Source: Verrucomicrobiia bacterium (GTDB lineage: Bacteria > Verrucomicrobiota > Verrucomicrobiia > JABWAM01). Taken from it: a DNA stretch of 57,513 bases. The notes beneath the pieces are model-generated. The model ran no database searches, had not been told where the DNA came from, and saw nothing but the letters and a program-made list of their open reading frames with translations. The position numbers and the translations under genes were made by a program. Positions within the stretch are counted from its first letter, which is position 1. Every line of letters begins with the position of its first letter. Where the stretch lies: contig JAQUAF010000034.1 in NCBI GenBank assembly GCA_028687435.1, positions 1-57,513 of the forward strand. Reading direction: 5' to 3'. Below are positions 53,164 to 57,513 of this stretch, piece by piece.

Positions 53164-54531
53164 ATGAAAAAAATCCCATTCTTGAATCTGCTGGCTGTCT
53201 GCGTCTTTGCCATCTCCGGACTCCATGCCTTCGGCAAACCGGCCAAGGATCCCGCAAAGGACTTCATCATCACCGTCAAAACCGACCGCCCCGAGGCGTT
53301 GTACCATTGCGGGGAACAGGCCGGGTTCCGGATCGAGGCGACGGAGGCCGGCCAGCCGGTGAGCGAAGGCCAGGTGGACGTCACCCTGACCCTCGACGGC
53401 GGCAAAATCCTGGAAAAAAAATCGCTTAACTTCAACCAAAGCCCCCTCCTCATCGCCGGAACCCTGTCCGAACCCGGCTTCCTTCGTTGCACGGCGATTC
53501 ATTTGAAGGATAAAAAAACCATTCGCGGTTATGGCGGCGCGGGATTTGACCCGGAAAAAATAAAACCCGCTGCGGTCATGCCCGATGATTTCGACGCGTT
53601 CTGGAACGAAGGAAGGGCCGAACTGGCCAAAATCCCGCTGGATCTCAAGCTCAAACCCCTTCCCGAACACTCCAATGAAAAACGGGATTGTTTCCTGCTG
53701 AGTTTCGCCAATCTGGACAACACCCGGATGTATGGATTTCTCGGCGTGCCCAAGGAGGCAAAACCTCCCTTCCCCGCCTATCTGACCGTGCAGCCGGCCG
53801 GTGAAAATCCAAGCAAACCCAGCGGTCTTGAATGGGGCGCCAAAGGGGTGTTGGTTCTGCACATGGGGGTTCACGATTACGAGGTGGGACTGCCTCCCGA
53901 AGAAACCAAGGCGCGGTACGCAAAAATAAACAATATCAGCACTCCTCCCATCCCGTACATGTACATCGGTTCCCCTGACCGCCAGCGCTGCTATTTTCGC
54001 AAGGTCATTCTGGGAGTTGACCGGGCCATTGAGTATCTCACTTCCCGCCCGGACTTTAACGGCAAACAATTGGTGGCCCACGGCAGCAGCCAGGGCGGCG
54101 GCATGTCCCTGATCATGGCCGGATTCAATCGCAAGATCACCGCTGTTGGAGCAAACGTGCCGGCCCTGTGCGACCAGGCAGGCCACCTCGCAAATCGACA
54201 GGGCGGCTGGCCGCAATTCATTCGCCGCACCGCTACGGACGAGGAAAAAGCGGCCCAGCTGAAAATGGCCCCCTATTTCGACGCGGTCAACTTTGCTCGC
54301 AAAATCCAATGCCCGGCCATTGTTTCCGTGGGTTTCATCGACACCACCTGTTCTCCCAGCTCGGTTTATTCCGCCTACAACGAAATCCAGGCGCCCAAGA
54401 AAATGTTCATCGATCCGATGGGCGGCCACATCGGAATAAAACCCTTTTACGCCTTTCTCCCCAAATGGATGGAAGGACAACTGGGACTCGGCGAGCCGAT
54501 CCAGCCAACCAGGCAGGTTCCTCCCCAATAA
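53164..54531 (+). CDS. Secreted AXE1-type acetyl esterase (acetyl xylan esterase/cephalosporin C deacetylase family)
   Basis: A 455-residue exported serine esterase. A signal peptide (MKKIPFLNLLAVCVFAISGL) is followed by a beta domain and the AXE1 alpha/beta-hydrolase domain. The catalytic triad is clear: the Ser of VAHGSSQGGGMSL, the Asp of GFIDTTC and the His of MGGHIG. Members remove acetyl groups from xylan, pectin-like or other polysaccharides. It sits 215 bases behind the GH42-like gene and is likely part of the same polysaccharide locus. The ATG at 53164 is chosen for the signal peptide; the frame is open far upstream, but that part has no sensible sequence. A trailing Pro/Gln tail is seen. 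Confidence 0.9.
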   Translation: MKKIPFLNLLAVCVFAISGLHAFGKPAKDPAKDFIITVKTDRPEALYHCGEQAGFRIEATEAGQPVSEGQVDVTLTLDGGKILEKKSLNFNQSPLLIAGTLSEPGFLRCTAIHLKDKKTIRGYGGAGFDPEKIKPAAVMPDDFDAFWNEGRAELAKIPLDLKLKPLPEHSNEKRDCFLLSFANLDNTRMYGFLGVPKEAKPPFPAYLTVQPAGENPSKPSGLEWGAKGVLVLHMGVHDYEVGLPPEETKARYAKINNISTPPIPYMYIGSPDRQRCYFRKVILGVDRAIEYLTSRPDFNGKQLVAHGSSQGGGMSLIMAGFNRKITAVGANVPALCDQAGHLANRQGGWPQFIRRTATDEEKAAQLKMAPYFDAVNFARKIQCPAIVSVGFIDTTCSPSSVYSAYNEIQAPKKMFIDPMGGHIGIKPFYAFLPKWMEGQLGLGEPIQPTRQVPPQ

Positions 54532-54612
54532 CCTTCGGATATTTCCGATTTTAGATTCGGGCTCTATTCTCCATGCGTTTTCCGCTGTTTTGAGTGATCC
54601 CGTTTGATTACA

Positions 54613-54902
54613 GAGGCTCTTGCAAAACTACGATGCTTGGCGCGATGAACCGCTTTGGCCAAATCCAAGGCGATGAGGCAGGAAAATCCCCAAAGTGGGC
54701 TTTGACTGCCGAGTCAACGCCGGAGTTGGCCAAAGCGGTTGTCGCCCAGAGGGTTGCGCGTCTTTATTTTCGCTGGCGGTCCCGCTGGCGGGATCGCTTG
54801 TGCCGCACAAGCGGCACCGTTGCAGGGATTGCCCAAGCTCCACGCCTTCCCAGCGAAAATAATCCGCAGCAACGCCAAGCATCGTAGTTTTGCAAGAGCC
54901 TC
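54613..54902. mobile_element. MITE-like element with 30-bp perfect terminal inverted repeats and structured core
   Basis: The ends, 54613-54642 and 54873-54902, are perfect inverted repeats starting GAGGCTCTTGCAAAACTACG. The 4 bases TACA flank both ends (54609-54612 and 54903-54906), which may be a target-site duplication. Inside are two perfect arms, 54648-54662 with 54726-54740 (15 bp) and 54764-54776 with 54850-54862 (13 bp), and further small hairpins (54702-54717, 54795-54813). The whole unit can fold into a closed multi-arm cruciform. It has no coding content. The length, repeats and possible duplication fit a non-autonomous transposable element; a structured RNA is the alternative. It lies between the esterase and MttB genes. 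Confidence 0.8.
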
Positions 54903-54916
54903 TACAGCCTCCATTT

Positions 54917-56296
54917 TCAACCAAACCGTTCCTGCGCCTTCTTCCAAAGCGCGTCCAATTCCCGTTGCTCCGCCGGATCGCGCTTGAATTGGTGTTCTTC
55001 CAGCAACTTGAGCGCCCTGGCGCGGGCTTTCTGGCGAATATCCAGGCGTCCGGCCTTGTCCCAGGAGCCAAAGGATTCATTGGAAAGAATATCGGATTGA
55101 AACAATGTTTTTCTAAAATCCCGGACTGTTTTCTCATGCGTCAAAAACGAGTTGTCCTTGATGCATTCCATGATCACATCCTCGCACAAATCCTCCGCGT
55201 TGAAATCAAATCCGTTTGCGATATGCATGCTGGCCTTGAACATCTCCCACTGGACGACCAGCTGTTCCGCGGAGGCAATTTCATCCACGCAACATTGTCC
55301 GGCCCAGCCAAAATTCCGTATGCCAGCCAAGGCCATGAGCGCGCCACCCGCGCCCCCGGCATACCCCATTTGCGCATCGCCGGGAAACTTGCTCATGTTA
55401 TTAAACGCCTTGCCCATCGCGCGCTTTCCGTAAAATTCCGCCATTTGGGCGACCGCCAGGTTTGCCATGATAAAATCCGGTCCTCCAAAGACAATGGTGG
55501 AGTGCCGCATATCGAAAGGATACACGAAAAAGTCGAAGCCGGCCTCGTTTTCCGGGGCGATTAATTTCAAGATTGCCGCGCCTCCCATCACCTCGGCGCA
55601 TGACTGGACCAGCGCGCCGGGAAGCTGCAAAGGACACGAAGCGCCCTGCATGGGCATCGTGCTGCAGCCCAGATACGCTTTTTTGGGAATATACCGGATG
55701 CCCATCTCCAGTAAAAAGGGATCAAATGCCATGGGGCTGAGCATGTGCATAAAGACGCTGCAGGGTTTCCCCATGGCATGAAGCATTTCCTGCACAAAGT
55801 CGTAAACCTCCGCATCACTGAAAGTTCCCGCGCCATAAATACGGTCGGATACATCCATGCAGAGCTTGTAGGTCGCCACCTCGGCCAGCCGCTGGGGCAT
55901 GTCCCGGGGCATGATCATGGAACATCCACGGGCGCCCATTTGATGGGCGATTTTGGTGAATTCAACCATGTCTTTGGTTGTTGACTCGCGAATTTCCCCC
56001 GTTCGCAAATCATAACAACGCAGGGAGTATCCGGACACACTAAAGCCCGGATCCGCAGGCGGAGGGGGCGGCTGCTTGGGCCACGGGCCGAACAACTCAA
56101 CCACTTTTTCCGCCGAAACACAGGCTCGAGTGGAATCCCTGATCACAACCCCCTTCTTCCCCTGAAGCATGCGCCGCGCCTCCTCCGAGGGGACATGGAT
56201 GCCGACCTTTTCGATTGTCCGCAATGCCGCGTGATGAATCGCCAGAACCTGATCCCTGGTCAGGCCCCCGTCAAGATGCCATTGGACTTTTTTCAT
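54917..56296 (-). CDS. MttB-family methyltransferase, non-pyrrolysine type
   Basis: A 459-residue protein of the trimethylamine methyltransferase (MttB) superfamily, with LDGGLTRDQVLAIHHAALRT at the start and MHMLSPMAFDPFLLEMGIRY, APENEAGFDFFVYPFDMR and AGGAGGALMALAGIRNFGWA further in. MttB proper needs pyrrolysine, encoded by an in-frame UAG; this frame has none, so it belongs to the non-Pyl branch. Relatives in that branch demethylate glycine betaine, carnitine, proline betaine or similar compounds and pass the methyl group to a corrinoid protein. No corrinoid protein or MtgA-like partner is in the window, so the substrate is unknown. It begins 7 bases from an orphan GAAGCTCTTGCAAAATT copy. 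Confidence 0.88.
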   Translation of the reverse strand: MKKVQWHLDGGLTRDQVLAIHHAALRTIEKVGIHVPSEEARRMLQGKKGVVIRDSTRACVSAEKVVELFGPWPKQPPPPPADPGFSVSGYSLRCYDLRTGEIRESTTKDMVEFTKIAHQMGARGCSMIMPRDMPQRLAEVATYKLCMDVSDRIYGAGTFSDAEVYDFVQEMLHAMGKPCSVFMHMLSPMAFDPFLLEMGIRYIPKKAYLGCSTMPMQGASCPLQLPGALVQSCAEVMGGAAILKLIAPENEAGFDFFVYPFDMRHSTIVFGGPDFIMANLAVAQMAEFYGKRAMGKAFNNMSKFPGDAQMGYAGGAGGALMALAGIRNFGWAGQCCVDEIASAEQLVVQWEMFKASMHIANGFDFNAEDLCEDVIMECIKDNSFLTHEKTVRDFRKTLFQSDILSNESFGSWDKAGRLDIRQKARARALKLLEEHQFKRDPAEQRELDALWKKAQERFG

Positions 56297-56303
56297 ATTT
56301 TAA

Positions 56304-56320
56304 GAAGCTCTTGCAAAATT
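56304..56320. repeat. Orphan end of the GAGGCTCTTGCAAAACT repeat, upstream of the MttB-family gene
   Basis: GAAGCTCTTGCAAAATT differs from the consensus GAGGCTCTTGCAAAACT at two positions. It lies 7 bases before the start codon at 56296, so it would be in the leader of that gene. Only one arm is seen. Confidence 0.5.
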
Positions 56321-56418
56321 TGAAAGTAACACAGCCATCCTGGCTGCAGCCTTGATGTCAGGACATTCTTTTTGCGTCGAACACCCGTCCGCCCTGGCAG
56401 GACTTGTTGATGATTAGT

Positions 56419-56891
56419 TCAAAACAACCATTTTTCCGCCGTCTTCCCCATGATGCCGTCCATGACGTCCTGCGGAACGCCAATCCTTCTCAACAGCATT
56501 TCGTAATGCTTCTGCGCATTTATCATGATATCGGGTCTCGTAAAATAGGCGTCGGAACCAAGCAGAAGTTTTTTGAATCCCAAAAAAGTCACATCCACTT
56601 CGGCGACGCAACTGCACATCCATGAAGCCAGTTCGGATGGCTGGATGGCCATCCAACTGCCGCTGCCGGCGAGATCGGCATAAAGATTGGGATGAACCTT
56701 GATCAGCTCGGAGGCCTCCTTCCGAAAAAACGTCGTCCCAAGGTGCGCCATGATGATTTTCAACTCCGGAAAAGAACGCGCAATGCGGTCAAGGTTCAGC
56801 AGATCCATGTTTTTCAATGTCGGACGGCGATCAATTGCGTATGGATGTCAATTTTCATCGGTTTTTCTTTTTTTAAAATCAATGAGACCAT
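56419..56891 (-). pseudogene. Decayed amidohydrolase (Amidohydro_2) remnant, frameshifted and N-truncated
   Basis: The intact part (56419-56817) encodes a C-terminal half of an amidohydrolase: LDRIARSFPELKIIMAHLGT, then NLYADLAG, LLLGSDAYFTRPD and a MGKTAEKWLF end. The track-like start there is a TTG and looks artificial. Upstream, another frame reads KKEKPMKIDIHTQLIAVRH and then stops, while the frame of the intact part reads YAIDRRPTLKNMDL just before it. Together they match the middle of such enzymes (the 'HTQ' strand and the following loop) across a frameshift. The first metal-binding half is missing; the next gene starts there. I call it a pseudogene; a sequencing error at the shift could also explain it. 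Confidence 0.6.
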
Positions 56892-56918
56892 TTCAAAATA
56901 AATGCGCCGGCATTTTTC

Positions 56919-57513
56919 TCATTCACCGGTCTGACACCACGGAACCATCGTATTCTGATAACCCCAATTGCCCTTTGGAACCAAACCATCCTCCCACCAC
57001 GCCACATGCATATCAAAGAAAAGAAGATTCATCCCCCCATGATGCCGTGGCGCCACGATATCCCCCACGTTCCCAGGATAAACATGGACCGCATCAAACC
57101 CATCAATGGCGGCAAATGTCTCAGCTGGCCGATACAGGCGGCTGCGGCGGCCTTTGACAATCCGATTTTGGTCCTCATTTGAACTCAACACCCCGCCATT
57201 CAAAGAAAAATCCGACCGGGTGCTGACATGCGCGCGTTTTTCCGAAGGACAAAGAACCGGATTCACATAAGAACGAGTGTTGGTCTGGGCCATCGACAAT
57301 TTTTTTACGGAAATATACCCCTTGTCAAAAAGCGGGTCGAACCATTCCACGCCAGGCGCTATCGACGAAGGCGGATAGGTGTCATTATGATCGTCCGCAT
57401 ACATGTTCAACGCCAGGCCGAGCTGCCGCAAATGATTCATGCACTGGATGCCCCGGGCGCTCTCACGCGCCTTCTTCATGGCGGGAGACAAAAGCGCAGC
57501 CAAAAATGAAAGA
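56919..57513 (-). CDS. Type II pseudopilin-like protein, 5' end outside the window
   Basis: A partial gene running off the end of the window. The visible 198 or so residues begin within the membrane helix (SFLAALLSPAMKKARESARG) and continue with IQCMNHLRQLGLALNMYADD and later HHGGMNLLFFDMHVAWW, the helix, tail and late H-x-D motif of the PVC pseudopilin group. It is related to the protein at 48741, but not closely. The usual methylation start is outside the window. A TTG at 57503 is the only inside start, but the frame continues past it to the window edge, so no start is placed. It ends one frame away from the decayed amidohydrolase. Confidence 0.82.
   Translation of the reverse strand, partial: LSFLAALLSPAMKKARESARGIQCMNHLRQLGLALNMYADDHNDTYPPSSIAPGVEWFDPLFDKGYISVKKLSMAQTNTRSYVNPVLCPSEKRAHVSTRSDFSLNGGVLSSNEDQNRIVKGRRSRLYRPAETFAAIDGFDAVHVYPGNVGDIVAPRHHGGMNLLFFDMHVAWWEDGLVPKGNWGYQNTMVPWCQTGE

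Noticed and set aside
53128..54528. 466-residue minus-strand frame opposite the esterase
   Set aside because: The AXE1 catalytic triad on the plus strand is clear, and this frame is its shadow.
54917..56296. Pyrrolysine-dependent MttB
   Set aside because: There is no in-frame UAG and the whole family region reads through normally.
1..57513. CRISPR array, rRNA operon or prophage
   Set aside because: I saw no regular direct repeats with spacers, no rRNA-like sequence and no phage structural genes.

Overview
The window looks like a piece of chromosome from a Gram-negative, moderately GC-rich bacterium of the PVC group (Verrucomicrobiota/Lentisphaerota/Kiritimatiellota side). The evidence is indirect. 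There are type II pseudopilin-like proteins with a long leader, an N-methylation helix and a C-terminal DG motif, large secreted glycosidase-like proteins (DUF4091/GH123-like and GH42/A4-like), an AXE1-type esterase and a non-pyrrolysine MttB-family protein. MurE carries the DNPR motif for meso-diaminopimelate, and there is an ExbB/ExbD system with an outer-membrane barrel. I could not run a database search, so the lineage is an inference.

Layout. 1-6.1 kb: a secreted HEAT-repeat protein, glycogen synthase, an ankyrin lipoprotein and two unknown proteins. 6.1-17.8 kb (minus strand): a compact division and cell wall (dcw) cluster in the transcription order mraZ - small ORF - rsmH - ftsL - ftsI - murE - murF - mraY - murD - LysM gene - ftsW. 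Stops and starts overlap almost throughout. The usual tail (murG, murC, ftsQ, ftsA, ftsZ) is absent. 18.1-21.2 kb: outer-membrane barrel, exbB, exbD and a TonB-like protein. 21.4-23.1 kb: tRNA-Ala(GGC) with encoded CCA, followed by a GT-C-like membrane protein. 23.1-33.1 kb (minus): leuC, a coiled-coil membrane protein plus small lipoprotein under a good sigma70-like promoter, an AsmA-like protein, an acyltransferase-like/cyclic-nucleotide-binding fusion, a ZIP metal transporter, a P-type ATPase and a CNNM/CorC-type CBS protein. 33.2-38.5 kb (plus): squalene/phytoene synthase, a glycosidase-glycosyltransferase fusion, mazG and a Xer recombinase. 38.5-41.4 kb (minus): ECF sigma factor, zinc anti-sigma, a catalytically broken HtrA-like protein and a LolA/RseB-like secreted protein. 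41.5-45.5 kb (minus): a five-repeat DNA-binding-like protein, a secreted protein, a gluzincin protease, ruvC and yebC. 46.1-54.5 kb (plus): a carbohydrate-degradation locus. 54.9-57.5 kb (minus): an MttB-family protein, a decayed amidohydrolase and a second pseudopilin cut by the window end.

How the parts may work together. The dcw block makes peptidoglycan precursor and the septal synthase. The sigma/anti-sigma/pseudo-HtrA/LolA-like operon has the shape of the RpoE-RseA-RseB-DegP (AlgU-MucABD) envelope-stress switch. However, its HtrA-like member has lost the catalytic His and Asp, so it may be a sensor or scaffold. The secreted glycosidases and esterase, with a pseudopilin translationally coupled to one of them, look like a polysaccharide-use locus.

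Between genes there are several inverted-repeat elements. The best is a 290-bp element at 54613-54902 with 30-bp perfect terminal inverted repeats, perfect internal arms and a possible 4-bp target duplication. Its end sequence recurs just upstream of three minus-strand genes. A second composite inverted-repeat block lies at 45790-46033.
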